Shown here one piece after another: positions 23,964 through 35,686 of a DNA stretch of 64,000 nt. The notes below the pieces were generated by a model. That model worked only from the letters and a program-made list of their open reading frames with translations. It was not told where the DNA came from and ran no database searches. Position 1 is the stretch's first letter. Each line of letters starts with the position of its first letter. The translations under genes and the position numbers were made by a program. Origin of the DNA: Volvox africanus (lineage: Eukaryota; Chlorophyta; Chlorophyceae; Chlamydomonadales; Volvocaceae); assembly GCA_030268105.1 (NCBI GenBank), contig BSDZ01000008.1:124001-188000 (forward strand), in the 5' to 3' direction.

Positions 23964-24072
23964 GCGAGTGCTGCGTAAGATTGCAGCCAGGGAGGAGGAC
24001 CAGCTCGGGGACATCTCGACACTGGCGGATCCCAGCGTTGTGCAGCAGCTGGTCGACTTGCGTGGGAAGTAA
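19410..24072 (+). CDS. ACS: acetyl-CoA synthetase (AMP-forming)
   Basis: Converts acetate, ATP and CoA to acetyl-CoA, AMP and pyrophosphate, the entry point for acetate growth. Fourteen phase-checked exons: 19410-19615, 19684-19834, 20136-20270, 20527-20676, 20976-21029, 21156-21324, 21507-21659, 22059-22153, 22315-22481, 22554-22707, 22818-22941, 23142-23348, 23573-23664, 23923-24072; 668 aa, the normal family length. Visible motifs are the N-terminal [10 protein letters not shown] and VAFYWEGN, the ATP loop [39 protein letters not shown], the hinge [11 protein letters not shown], and the C-terminal lysine motif [11 protein letters not shown] that is acetylated in relatives. Introns 3 and 13 begin GCAAGT instead of GT. 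No clear transit peptide or SKL-type C-terminus is present (it ends DLRGK), so location is open. Confidence 0.95.
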
Positions 24073-26320
24073 CCGGGGGTGCACGTTGGGATACATCTGT
24101 GCTTACGTGTGCGTATTTGTGCGTGTGAATAAGTCTATGGTGCGGGTTACCTTGAGAGTTGAAGGAAATTTCAAAGAAGCATCTTCGCGTGCAGCTTTGG
24201 CGTTGCATTTGTTCAGTCTGCAGGCGCATGATGTCCATGTGTTTAACCAGTTAATAAACATGTGTGAAATCCGCACGCCAAAACTGTTTCGTTACGATAT
24301 AAACCTTGACACTTTCTCGGGTACGCATCCATGATTGCACACTATAGAAAGCAATAATCTGTGAACACGGGGTTACCTAAGTATCCTTCCTGCATCAATC
24401 ATAATATGACCTCCTTCGTGAGAGATGCGCTGTTATTCTTGTTATATAGGGCATGTTAGCATGACGGCGGGGAATGAACGTGCGCGGCCATGGGCGGGCA
24501 ATGACTTGGGCGGACGCCGCATGGAAGTCAGGCATGAAAGCGTGGGAGCGGCGGAGCGTGCGACCGTGCAAGAATTCGTGCCGTTGGATTACATATTGAG
24601 GGCTTGGTTTTGAGGTGACCACATACTCTTCCAATTTGCACATGTTTTGGACCTTACTGAATGGCATTGGCCACTCTTGACTGGTGCCAAAGAAGTTTGA
24701 TGGTGGTGGGAACGAAATCTATTCTGCATCTCTGAGCCCTTACGTTCTAGGGCACGGATGGAACGCGCAGTCAAGGTTTTTGCAGAATATATGTGTGGAA
24801 CGAGTTGCATATTACATGCCGATTATGGTTGTCCTAGCAAGCTTTCAGTTGCCTAGTCCACCAACTTGCTTAAGGCAGATGATCCGTGACACCCATGCAC
24901 CTTGCATGGGACTGCAAACAGCACGTAGCCGCGTCTCCAGCAAAACAGTACATGGTGAAAAAGCACTGTAAGCTACGGGGATTGGATCCAACCCCAAAGT
25001 ACCGAGTCGTCAATAGTGCCTGCAAACTGCACGTAACACAAAGCCCAGTTGTCCCACAAGTGCCATCCAGTCGCTCAGCTGTTGGGACAAGTTGCGTGCT
25101 ACGAGGTCTAGTTTCCCAGAGATGCAATCGAATTTAGGTTTCGCAAACACTGCCTGCTCAGACTTTGCCTGGCCCACGGCACGCGTCTCTTGTACCATCC
25201 GTAGCCTCAACGTATGTCCAGGTTACACCTGCGGCAAATTCCTATCATGCGCTGTATATGGCTGGAGGGCAATAGCTTATCACTCCGAAAGGCGGTGAAG
25301 AGGGCAAGAAGATGGGATCGACCAGCTCCCACCGGTTCACAGGAAAAAATCAGGAAGCTTTCCGTGCGAGGAGCGTAGTCTAGTCAACCTATTTGACGTT
25401 ATCGCAAATGTGGCCCCACACGGCGGGACACACATTCAGGGACATGCGGTATCGTGCACAATTCCCCTCCTCCCTCCACCATCGGCTTGTCGGATGAACT
25501 TCCAATCCATCGCCGTAAACAAGTGGTGGAAACGTGTAAATTTGCCATGAGGTCGTGAGCGACAAAATGTAGGTCCATGGTGGCCCAATCCTGATGAGAA
25601 AACTCTGCCCACGCCGCATAAGCGCCCCTAAAACTAAACCCCGCAGGTCCCAAAGACCATAAGACATCGACACTTGTAAAGCCTTTCATCCGCTGCGTGG
25701 AGAAGGAGCTGCAGCTCCCGCCTGTGGGCTTTGCAGACCGCCTAAGACCCACATCCGCGCACAAATCCATCTGCTTGTCCCACTTTGCTCGCCTTACTCG
25801 CTCACTCCCCGTGCCGCTCAGAAGGCCACCATAGCCCGTGGCCCAATCCTGGGACGATTTCCACTGCAATGCTTCAATTTACTTTTTACTGCGCATCGTC
25901 TACAAAGACGGATCCGAAGGCGTAATAGCGGTTGAGTGCTGCCACCAGCGCCGTGCAGTATGCGCGAATGGTGGAGCGGAGATCCTCCGAAACCGGTTCA
26001 CTGTCCAACTTCCTGCACGACAATCCGACGATAATTGATAAAAAAAGGTGAAGTGCAATGGACAGTCAGGGAGACGGGTGTTAACATCAAACAAAATCGA
26101 GCTTCACAGCATGGGAGTTGCAACCCAAATAAGTGTTACAAGTCGTCCGCTACAACTAACCAGCATAACACTCGCTGTCGGGGAATCGGCAGCAAGAGGG
26201 CAGCAACGGACTCCATGAAAGGGGATCAAGGGAATGCCGCACTTATGGGATTTTACGTAAAGAGACGCAAACAAGACCGAGTTTAACTTCCCCTGGCCAA
26301 TGTGAATTGCCATCTGTCGC
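24073..26320. other. intergenic stretch with repeat-like ORF debris
   Basis: No gene is supported. A 156-codon frame on - (25399-25869) and one on + (25838-26038) overlap and have no recognisable domain. The phrase gtggcccaatcctg occurs at about 25578 and again at about 25839, suggesting old duplicated or mobile-element sequence. The ACS 3'UTR is at the left. No TGTAA was seen within 800 bp of the ACS stop. Confidence 0.4.
26136..26140 (-). terminator. TGTAA polyadenylation word for the 26321-26881 gene
   Basis: TGTAA on the minus strand, about 180 bp past the stop at 26321. It supports a gene end near this point. Confidence 0.4.
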
Positions 26321-26881
26321 TTACCAGATCTCAAAATTCTTCCCCTTGACCTCGTCTGTCTTGCCCTCCATGACTGGGAAGCCGTCCTCGCCACGGCCCA
26401 CCCACTCATGCTTAGTGATCGCGTTCTTGTCGAACATGACACCCAGGTCCGTTAACTTGACGCCCTCCTTAAATATCGCCACATTGAAGCCCCAGAGCCG
26501 CTCCTCATAGTATACTGCCTCAATCTTCATTGGCATGCCAAAGTTTCGCTGTCCGCTCTCCCCAGCCTCCATCATGCTCCACCGGAATAGCTGGTCCATC
26601 ATATCATCACGCGGAATGAATGCTGGGACTTCCGTACTGGAAATGAGCTTGCCGTTCGCAACCGATTGGCAGAGCGTGGTGTGCCCACGCAGGGCCCTTG
26701 GTTGCCCCATGACCGGCCGAGCTGGTTGCGTCAATAACAGGGGACGAATAGAGATGCTAGTTACTGCATTGTTAACATTTGATGAAGTGGCGCTGCACCG
26801 AATTGGGAAAACTGCGCGGCGGCTGTCTTGCACAGAGCCGGCCGGCTTGCAGAGCGATTGATTTAAAGCTTGTATTTGCAT
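26321..26881 (-). CDS. probable plastid-targeted protein of unknown function
   Basis: An uninterrupted 186-codon frame from ATG 26881 to TAA 26321. The first 75 or so residues are Ser/Thr/Arg-rich with few acids (SVQDSRRAVFPIRCSA, LLTQPARPVMGQPRALRG), as in a chloroplast transit peptide. The mature part is compact and acidic/aromatic (IPRDDMMDQLFRWSMMEAG, NFGMPMKIEAVYYEERLWG, HEWVGRGEDGFPVMEGK) and looks conserved, but I do not recognise the family. The last codons (gatctggtaagc) also form a good splice donor, so a tiny final exon before the TGTAA at 26136 is possible. It is head-to-head with the F-box-like gene. Confidence 0.7.
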   Translation of the reverse strand: MQIQALNQSLCKPAGSVQDSRRAVFPIRCSATSSNVNNAVTSISIRPLLLTQPARPVMGQPRALRGHTTLCQSVANGKLISSTEVPAFIPRDDMMDQLFRWSMMEAGESGQRNFGMPMKIEAVYYEERLWGFNVAIFKEGVKLTDLGVMFDKNAITKHEWVGRGEDGFPVMEGKTDEVKGKNFEIW

Positions 26882-27153
26882 TTTTCGTCCTCAAATTTTT
26901 GGTTTAAGTTGGTGCGGTTCGGTATTTTAATGAAAATTAGATGATAGGCAATGAACCCTTCGTGTATTCTTGAGGCGTGATGGAAAGATACGGCAGCGTC
27001 CGCCACCCCAAGTAGCGATGCCGAACTACAGGCGAGGGACAAGTAGCTCATACCTTATACACCTTCAGTAAAACCCTATATTGTGGAAAGCACCGCTTTC
27101 CGAAATATTCATCTGGGGCCGGTCGGACCGGCCAACGTAGTAGACAAGTTATC
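26882..27153. promoter_or_regulatory. bidirectional promoter interval (plastid protein / F-box-like gene)
   Basis: Only 272 bp separate the two divergent start codons, so both promoters and 5'UTRs must lie here or overlap. The sequence is AT-rich on the left and contains ggggccggtcggaccggcc (about 27116-27134), which includes an inverted repeat. No TATA box was assigned. Confidence 0.5.
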
Positions 27154-30100
27154 ATGCCTTGCTGTGGAGGCCATAGCAGCGGTCACAAGGTATCCACACC
27201 GCTGCAAATATCGTGGACGCATGGGGTTGGCGATGTCGCAGGAGAGGCACTGCTAAACTTATCAGTCTTAAAGACTCTAAGCGAGCACGTTGATGCAGCT
27301 ACTGCAGCGGCTTGCCATTCGGTATGCCGAGCATGGCGGGAGGCTTTTGGTCTCAGCTGCCTGAACTCCACCTTGTGCACCAGTGAACCTGTGGACGGAA
27401 CGCGTGCCCGGTGAGTTAGATGGAAGTTTTTTTGTTGCATTTCCTTTTTATTCCATGTTGCATATGTATCATTGGGTTTTGCCGTCAGGGGCAAGGTAAC
27501 TTGTTGTGTGATTGGCGGCGCGAACTTTGATACACGGCGAACATAATTTTGCCATGAAGGTCTTAGACGACGAAAAGTAGGCTACTGAGAAAGGTTATTA
27601 TGGAGTCAAGGCTATTGTCGAACTTGGAATGGTGCCCTTGGACACGACAACGCCGGGTAGCTACACCTGCATCTGTACGTAGGCCAACAGTTCTTCCTTC
27701 CGCGTTTCCCGCCTGCCCGCCACGTACCCATAGGTTTGTTGCTAACCTGCACGGCGCTGTGACCCTCGAGGTGACACAGCCTGCGGAGAAGGCGCAGCGC
27801 GGCTTCGAACGCCACATCGCCGCTCTGTCCCGCAATCGGCACTTCCTCCAACTCAAAGTGCATCTGCCCGTTCGGGAAGCTACTGAGCAGCAGTTGGCCC
27901 TCGCTGCACTGTGCGCGCTGAAGCCCCTGACCCAGCTCACTTCGTTGGTGATCTCCCGGAATCCAGCATTTACAAGCGCCACGCACAATCTCACAGAGGA
28001 GGACATTGATGCGCTGAGCTCGCTTCGAAACCTAAACTTCTTGGAGCTATGCACCGCCGTACCTCCGCCACTGGGGCTCAGCCAGCTTGCCGGTCTGGCT
28101 GCGCGGGATCTGACCCAGTTGCGAACTCTCGCCTTCGGTCACACCTCGGCGCTCTGGCGCGTACCTGATGTACGTTTGAGCTCGGGCGTCCCCTGGATGG
28201 CCGGTTTGGGAACAACGACTGGGGCCCACCGCCCTAGTGGCGGTGTCATCTAATGATGGCAGTGGGCTGATTAGTATGTCTGTATAGTTACGAGCGGTAG
28301 TCTGGGTGAACACTGACATATGCTCTGGCTTTCGTTGTGGGCTCCGGCGCCCGTTGCAGGTTGCGCGGCTGTGTCAGCTCCTGGACGTGTGCCCGGTGCT
28401 GACGGACCTCCGTCTGCGCTGCTGCGCACCACCCCGGGACGCAAAGCAGCTCCCGGACCTGATGGCACTGCCGCTGCCGCAGCGGCTCACAAACTTCGCA
28501 CTCACATTCGCTCGACGGCTTGGCCGCGGTGAAGGTGGTGGTCACGGCGGTGGCGCTGCTGCGGCTGCGCAGTTGTTGGGCCTTGGTGGCGCAGCAGCAG
28601 ACGATGACGACGAGGTGCAGTACGGCGAGTACGAGGACATGGACGAGCCATGGGATTCCGTGGATCACCTGGCTCCGAAACCCGGATTGCATGTCCTGAT
28701 TGTGGAGAAGGGAACACGCATCACGCGCATGGACATCAATGTCACCATCAGCGTATCGGCGTCGGATCTGCCGACGATCTCCCTGCCTGGGCTGCGACCG
28801 CGTCAGCAACAGCAGCAGCCACGGCAGCAGCGGCGCATGTTGGCGATTTTCGGGGAGAAGGGACAGAGAAGGCACAAAGAGGCGCTGAAGATGAATGATG
28901 ATGACGGCGACGATGGTGATGACGGCGACGGTGATCATGCTGAATGCAGGGCCAGCGATAACGGCGGTGCGGACGAGGAGGAAGATGTGCCTCCGTACGA
29001 TGTCACACCACTGGTGCTGTCGGAGTACAACCGGTTGCTGGGTCAGGAGCTGGGACTTACAGTGAGTGTTTCACCGTCCTTGCCCACGTCCCCAAGTTTG
29101 GATTTTGATCTCCGGTATGGTGGTGATGATGAGGACTCAACCCGCACGATTCTGCGTATCTGCACCATGCACATGTCGTAACAGTCCTGCCCTCCCTCCC
29201 CTTCCAGCACCCCTCCCTCCCGCGTCCTTCACCTCCCCACATTACACTTCAGGGAGCCCTGGGTGAGCCCGAGGACCTGCACCTGGGCGTTCGGTTGGAC
29301 ATCTTGGAAGATGAGGACGACGCCTTCGCCGCCGCCGCCGCCGCTGCGGTGAACCACATCCAGCACATGCCCGGAGGGGCCGCGCCGCCCCTTCACGTCT
29401 TGGCGCACCTTCACGCGGCACTGCAGGCTGTGGACCAGCTACACAACCCCCAGCAACAACACAATCAGGGCGCTCCTGGGCAGCACGGCGGGGGAAATAA
29501 CGCGATGCTGCTGGCGGCTGCGGCGGCTGCGGCGGCTGCTGGCGATGCGGGGCCGAACGGGATTCCCGGTCAGGTCGGGAACCTGCCGCCAGCCATTGCG
29601 ATGTTGATGCAGCACATCGTGCAGCTTAACGTCGGTGGTGGAGGTGGTGGTGGAGGTGGTGGTGGAGGTGGAGGTGGAGGCAACAATAACAACGGCGGCG
29701 CTGCAGCTGCTGCTGGACCTTACGGTGCAATGCAGCAGCAACAACAACAACACGCTGGCAATCAGCACCATCATCATGGCGGCGGAGGTGGCGGAGGCCG
29801 TGGCTCAGCGGCGCCACTTGCAGCCCGTGTCGTACAGCTCCAACTCGGCCCCCTCAGTCCACATATGTGTTACCTCAACCTGGCGTTGGTGCCGATGGTG
29901 ACTCAGCTGGCTATGGTTGCTCCGGAACCTGGACCGAACGGAGAAGAGGTCCTTCAACCGCCTCAACCACCTGCTGACACCAGGGTGGCGCCGGTGCTTC
30001 TGGACGTGCGGGGGGCCGGGTACACGCAGCTCAAGTCCCTCGCCATCACGGGCTATGTTGACCAAGACTGCAAGTGAGTTGGGCCTTACGGACGTGGGGG

Positions 30101-32750
30101 TAAATGTAGGAGCCGGGGCAGGGGCAGCAGGGGAGGTAGGAAGCTCCCTAATGAGGTGTGGGCGGTACGGGGTCCCCTCTCCGTCTGCCCACACCCCCTC
30201 CCGATGCGCTCATCACCAGCCGGCCGCGTCAGCGTTTCAACGGATGCGGACATCAGGCGGGGTGAGAGGGGAGATAGCGGCGCGGAGGTCCCGCTCCGCC
30301 GGCCCCTGTACCGGGTACCCGGTACCGGGTACGGATGGACACAAGTCGTCGGACTGTTGCTGCTCGGTAGCCTGCATTTACAACCCCCTCGCGCTTGGGT
30401 GTGTGTGCAGACCAGCCACGTGGATGTCCCGCGCCTGGCTGTCTCGTATTCCCGCTGGAATGCCCTCCCTGGAGTACCTCGCGCTCTACGACACACTGCC
30501 ATCAGCGGCCAACGACCCCACGGCAATTGAGGTGAGGGATGGTTTGCGGCCCCCTCCCCGAAGTTGCATCGTAATCGTTCCAACGTTTTCACCTTCCCTA
30601 CCTGTTTAAGGACGGAGCTACACGTCACCACCATTGCGGTTAGCCGTGCTTTTCAGCAGCGCCTCTACAGCGGTATGATGCCTCGTTTATTCGACTTCCC
30701 CCAAACCCCTCCCAAATATAGAGATCGGCGTAGGGGTCTGAGAGGTGTGGTCCTAAGAAGCCGGCGGCGGACTCCTCGTTAGATGACCGACCTGGTTTTG
30801 TTTCCCGGCGCGCCCTTCCCTTCGTGTGTATTGATGTAAGGGCTGTGACCCCCTTCCCCCTTCCCCCCATCCCGTGGGGTTACATTTCCGTCGTTTCTCC
30901 CTTCTCGCCTTTCTCCTTCCTCTTGCCTCTCGCCGTCCCCCCCCTCCCCGCTTATGCCATTACATTGCGCAACACAGATGTTGCCCCCCGCGTTCTTTCT
31001 CTTCTTCCATCAGCCTGGGGGCCTTTCCGTTTGGGAAATGGAGCAATTGCATAAGCGGATAATGGAAAGGGTGTTTTCTACCTGACACCGCTGTCCCCCT
31101 CTCCGCCCTTTATTCGTCTTCCCCCAACCCCCCTTCAGGGCCTCCGCTCCCTGGCCCACATGGAGCATTTGGAGCTCCGGCCCCTGTACCTCCGCTTCAG
31201 CGGGGAGGTGCCCTGCCCCCTCTCGGTGCCCCCGCCGGCGCTGCCGCCCAAGCTCCTGCAGCTCACGCTCAAGAAGGTCGTCATTCCCGTCTCATCCCCC
31301 CCTCCGCGAGGTGCGGCGCCTGACTCCCCCGCAGCCCTCGCGCTGCTTCCGGACCTGCCCATGTTGACCCACCTGTGGCTGTTTGACTGCACCGCGCCCG
31401 ACTTGATGGTTTTCCGACGAGCTACTCGCCTGGAGGACCTGCGTATGGGGGGCACCACCACCATGACGCGACTGTCCGACCTGCTGCCGTGTTTCCCCTG
31501 TCTACGGGGTGTCATCCTGGACTGCAGCTACTCGGTAGCGCCCGGCTGGTGGTCGGCAAAGCAGGTGTGTGTGTGTGTGTGTCTATGGTAGCATTTACAA
31601 GGTGGCGTGTTGTAGTATTGGGAAGCCACGGGGTAAAACGTCCCCCCTTACGTCCTCCCGTACATCGACACGGTTAAATAATGTATTGGATACCGCAACT
31701 AATGACCCGCTGGATGTTCTTGGCAGGCGCGGCTCTGCCCTTGTGCGCTTGGGCGGCGGGGCTGAGGGCTTTTGACTCGTCCCTTCCGACTCCTTGGCCC
31801 TTAGGCCCCGGGCAACGGTGCTCTTCATTCGCGTCCCCCCTCCCCCCTTCCCGATCCCGCAGATGTCGGCATTGCTAAGCCTGCGCTGCCTTCGCTCGCT
31901 ACAGATCGACGCCGTCTCCCTCGAGCCGCCGCGTGCTGGCGCCTCCTCCCGCTCGATCTTACTCCATGGATCGGCGGCGGCTGCCAAGCTGCGTGGTCCC
32001 GCCGCCACCTCCGGGTTGGCAGTGCCACGTGTACCGGACAGCGACGACGACAGTGACGAGTATATGAGTACCGAGGAAGACACCCCCATGCCGTTAGGGG
32101 ATGGGATGGCTGGACCGAGCTCCAGCGCCGCCACATTGAATGCTGCGGCTGCTGCAGGCGCGTTCCAGGCAAATATCGATATCGCGGGAACGCAGCAAGC
32201 AAGTGGCGCCGGAATGGAGTCGACGGAGGGTGGGCCCCGGGCCAGCGAGGACAGGGGGGCAGCGGCCGGAGGCTCTGAAGGCAGCGACCTGGCGTCCGTC
32301 CTGCCAGTGCTCTCCGGCTTGACGCAGCTGACCGACCTCACCCTGTCATTTGATGCGCCGACGCTGTTCTACGATGAAAACGAAAACGATGAGGACGGAG
32401 AGAACGACAGCAACGAGGGCGGGGAGGAAGGGGACAGCGATGATGGCAGCGCGCGTGCAGGAGAGTCCGGGGCCGCGGGGCCGTCGACGTCCGGTGTGGC
32501 AAGCGGCCGTGGTGCAAAGGGCGCTGATGACTGGGACAGTGTCTCTGCGGGCGTACGGGACCATTCGGATCGCGTATTTGATGCGCTGTTGTCGGTGCAG
32601 GCTTTTGTGGCGCTGACGGCGCTGCGGGGGCTGTGGCGACTGCGCCTCGGACTGCCGCACGGCACCGTATGGAAGGACGTCACGTCGCGATTGCTGCCGA
32701 TGCTGAAGATCGCGCTGGACAAGACCTGCGTCGAGATGGATGTGTTGTGA
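27154..32750 (+). CDS. F-box-like leucine-rich-repeat protein
   Basis: Seven phase-checked exons: 27154-27410, 27734-28169, 28360-29061, 29253-30073, 30411-30531, 31139-31564, 31863-32750; 1,216 aa. The N-terminus (LKTLSEHVDAATAAACHSVC, then RAWREAFG) fits an F-box: hydrophobic helix, then VCRxWR. Irregular LRR-like segments follow: LTQLTSLVISRNPAFTS, SSLRNLNFLEL, CPVLTDLRLRCC, LKSLAITGY, MPSLEYLALYDTLP, HMEHLELRPLYLRF and LTHLWLFDC. Between them are acidic Asp/Glu blocks, an Ala run, a 15-residue Gly run at about 29632-29680, and His and Gln runs. If the F-box is real, it would serve as a substrate receptor of an SCF ubiquitin ligase. The F-box call is moderate; the gene model is strong. Confidence 0.8.
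29632..29680 (+). repeat. (GGT/GGA)n run encoding poly-Gly
   Basis: Trinucleotide repeat inside exon 4 of the F-box-like gene, encoding an uninterrupted glycine run. It is followed closely by a Gln run near 29730-29750 and His residues. Likely length-variable between strains. Confidence 0.8.
31565..31582 (+). repeat. (GT)n microsatellite at a splice donor
   Basis: The intron after exon 6 of the F-box-like gene begins directly with a (GT)n run, so several GT dinucleotides could act as donor in different phases. Confidence 0.7.
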
Positions 32751-35580
32751 GGTGTGTGTGACCCGTGGTGGACTGGTTCGCCGGGGTGCGGAGTGGTCCA
32801 GCGGTACTGGGGTGGGGGGCACGAGCTGAGAGGTCATCAGATAGGGTCTCGTTTCCTGGGTGGCAGGGGGTGGTGGTGGGTGGGGAGCCGTCATCGCTCA
32901 TGACACATCGCCGGCGTCAGCGCCCTGGGTCCGATGCTGTTTGTTTTGTATATATCAATAAGTCAAAATTTGGCGCAATAACAGAACACCAAGGAATGAC
33001 CGGATAAGGTACCTTGGCGGGTTGTAGGTGTGCGTTAGATGTCACGTCAACTAACTGAGGCGTGAGGACAGAAGAGCCAAAGGGTTTTGCTTCAGTGTGC
33101 GTGTGTGTATGGATGGAGGAAACGAGGACTGCCGATAGCTTCTTAAAGCGGTGTTACCTCAGGGTTTCCGGACTTAATGGTTTAAAGACGAGGAAAGTGG
33201 AGAGTCGTGGTCCTCCCCGCTGCAGAGGGCGAATGCAAGCAACGGAGACGCAAGGCGCAGGAACGGGCCTCAGCGTCCAGGTGCCGTATTTTAATGATCT
33301 CAAGATTTCCAAAGTCGGTGCAAAACAAAAGGGTGCAAGAGGGGAGAGGAGAGGGAGAGATTGCGAGGTGCGGGGCTCCACTAGCACAGCTGGCTGGCTG
33401 GTGATTGGGGCGGCGACACATACGTACATACATACGTACGTACGTACACAGATGGAGAGATGGTGCAATTAGGTGGTCCCACGAGGAGGGGAGCGGGGAG
33501 GCGGCAGAAGTTATTGCGGAGCCCTCTGGGGACGTTCTGGGCTCGAAGGGACGGGATTGCGTCACGCTGCTTCATGTCCTCCCTGAGGAGGGGACCCCGG
33601 GAACCACTGGTTCTGGTCCCACCCAGGGTATTAGGAAAGCCGCAGTTTCACGCGCGGATCGTTTGGCGGTTTAGCCTGATGTATGTCCGGATGAATGTCA
33701 TTTTGTCGGCAGCGAGTGCAAAGCGGTTGCAGCGGGCTGTGTGCGACGTCGCGTTGAGCGGTTTCGGTATTTCTCAGTAGGGCTTGACATGGTTGCGCAA
33801 TCGCATGGTCTGGCCGTGTTCCCCTTTTGAAGCTGGGTCGGAGCCGCCATTACCGCGAAATGAGATGTTTCGGGGGACGGAGGGGCATCTGACCGGGTCT
33901 GCTCCTCGGTCGGTCAGTTGGCGGATGGGTACCTGTGTGCGCCGCACCTTCAAAATAAATTCAAAATAGACCCAAACCTGTGTGGGGTGTCACTAGTCCT
34001 TCATATCCCCTCTTTGGTGGACTTGTTCTGCGGGTTTGCAAACTCTCTTCGCGACAATTCAACAGCTTTGGGACTTGCAGCCATGCAACAGTGGTTCGCC
34101 AACGTTGGGCGACACGACCGATCGGTGGGACTGCTAAACAGAGCTCGCCATATGCAGGGGTGCCCTACATTGTAGTGTTCAGCCCAAGGGGCTGTTTTGA
34201 GGTTCTGGAGGTCATCGCTTCGGATAACTGCGCCGAGGGCCCTATGCACTCCTGTGCTGAGCACACGTCAGCTCGAGGCAAGGTCTCGCCCGCACAGCTG
34301 TGGACCAAATACCCCCGAATACCCATACGCCTTCTAACTGCACTCCTTGGGAGCACACAATCTGCCGGTCCCGTGGACGCGCCAGTGGGCTCACAGAGGG
34401 CTCCCAATAACGCAGGCGGCCCCTGTCGCAATATCATCATCACGTAAGAATACCTGTTAGATTAATCACGATGCTACATTTGTAAATATCACCATAAATG
34501 GCACCGAAATGATGAAAGGCAAGATGCAGCAAATAAGAGACGCCGTGCTGGCTAAACGCCACCGAGCTGGGAGTTGTACCTGGGGTTGGGCTGACTGACC
34601 TGGCCTCACCGGCAACTTCCTAAACAGGCCTATAACGATCTCGCCTTATCACTTACCTACGCACGGACGTCCTCTTCTCTCCTCAGAGGACCTCCGGATG
34701 TATCTGCCGCGAACACAAACCTGTCCTTTTATGCAGCACCGTCTACAGCGGTACCATGCCTCGTTCAATCGTCTCCACCCCCTCTTTTGCATCCCTGACG
34801 TACCACACACCCATTCACGGTGGAAAACAATCACAGGCTTATCTGGTCAGCGGAGGAGTGTCAGTTTCCAAGCATGTAGGGTTTCAACTGTCTTTATTGT
34901 TGCTGCACTACACTTCTCGGGGTCTGCACTTGCCCCTGACCTCAATGAAAGACAGCCTCGGACACCTCACACCTTGTCAGCTGGGCACCTGACAAGATTA
35001 GTCACTTCTGGTAACAGTCGTACGTTGAAGCTGGTTCTCTCCTCAGGTTACTAGCTTAGTAGATAGTACCCGTGTCGTCCCACTGTCAGAGGAATACCTA
35101 TGTTTACATAAGTTAATATTACCAAACAATTTTAACTTAACAAGCTGCCCATCGTCCGTAAAACATGGCGACCGATTGGCTTGTCGACGGCTGGCAGCAA
35201 AGGACCCAGCAAAAGCTTGCATTCGCTGGTAACTCAAGTGACATCGACTGTCTTATATTAAGAAGACAATTTACGGCGTCGCACTTACACATGGCCTTTT
35301 TGCAGGATGCATGGCTGCGCTTCTTTCTCTGCGTAATGATCCCTTAAGGACTTTGTCAATCTTTCGTGATTTTACTCACAAGCTTATGGGTTATGGTGGC
35401 GCTGCGATCATCTTCAGTGGTGAGCCTGTCCCCGGGGTCTGTGGTCCGGCGACAAACTCGTACTTGGAGCGCATAGGTCCTGAGGGATAATGTCGCCCTC
35501 ACAGAGTTATACTTAAAGCTTCCTTCGTTTGTCTCTCTGCCTTTTTATCTCTCTTTCTCGCTATCTGTATCCGTGGTGCT
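32751..35580. other. intergenic stretch, no gene supported
   Basis: Holds the F-box gene 3'UTR and then non-coding DNA. A (cgta/cata) microsatellite lies at 33417-33450. A segment at 34733-34780 resembles intron DNA at 30654-30703. Short frames (for example 33062-33472 +) lack domains, GC3 bias or splice context. Confidence 0.45.
33417..33450. repeat. (CGTA/CATA)n microsatellite
   Basis: Alternating acgtac and acatac units with overlapping self-complementary GTAC cores. Confidence 0.75.
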
Positions 35581-35686
35581 CCTCTTTCAGGCATTCAAGA
35601 GACTTGCCGCGCGGTGCGCGGTCAGCACGACTTTTTAAATAGCGCAATGAGTGGTGCGTGATCTTAAGCGACATTGTACGGCAGGT

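Noticed and set aside
25399..25869. 156-codon minus-strand frame
   Set aside because: Overlaps a plus-strand frame, no recognisable domain; more likely old repeat debris.
30156..30609. Overlapping long frames on both strands in 29.9-30.6 kb
   Set aside because: They cross an intron of the F-box-like gene, and the real exons (to 30073, from 30411) explain the coding signal.
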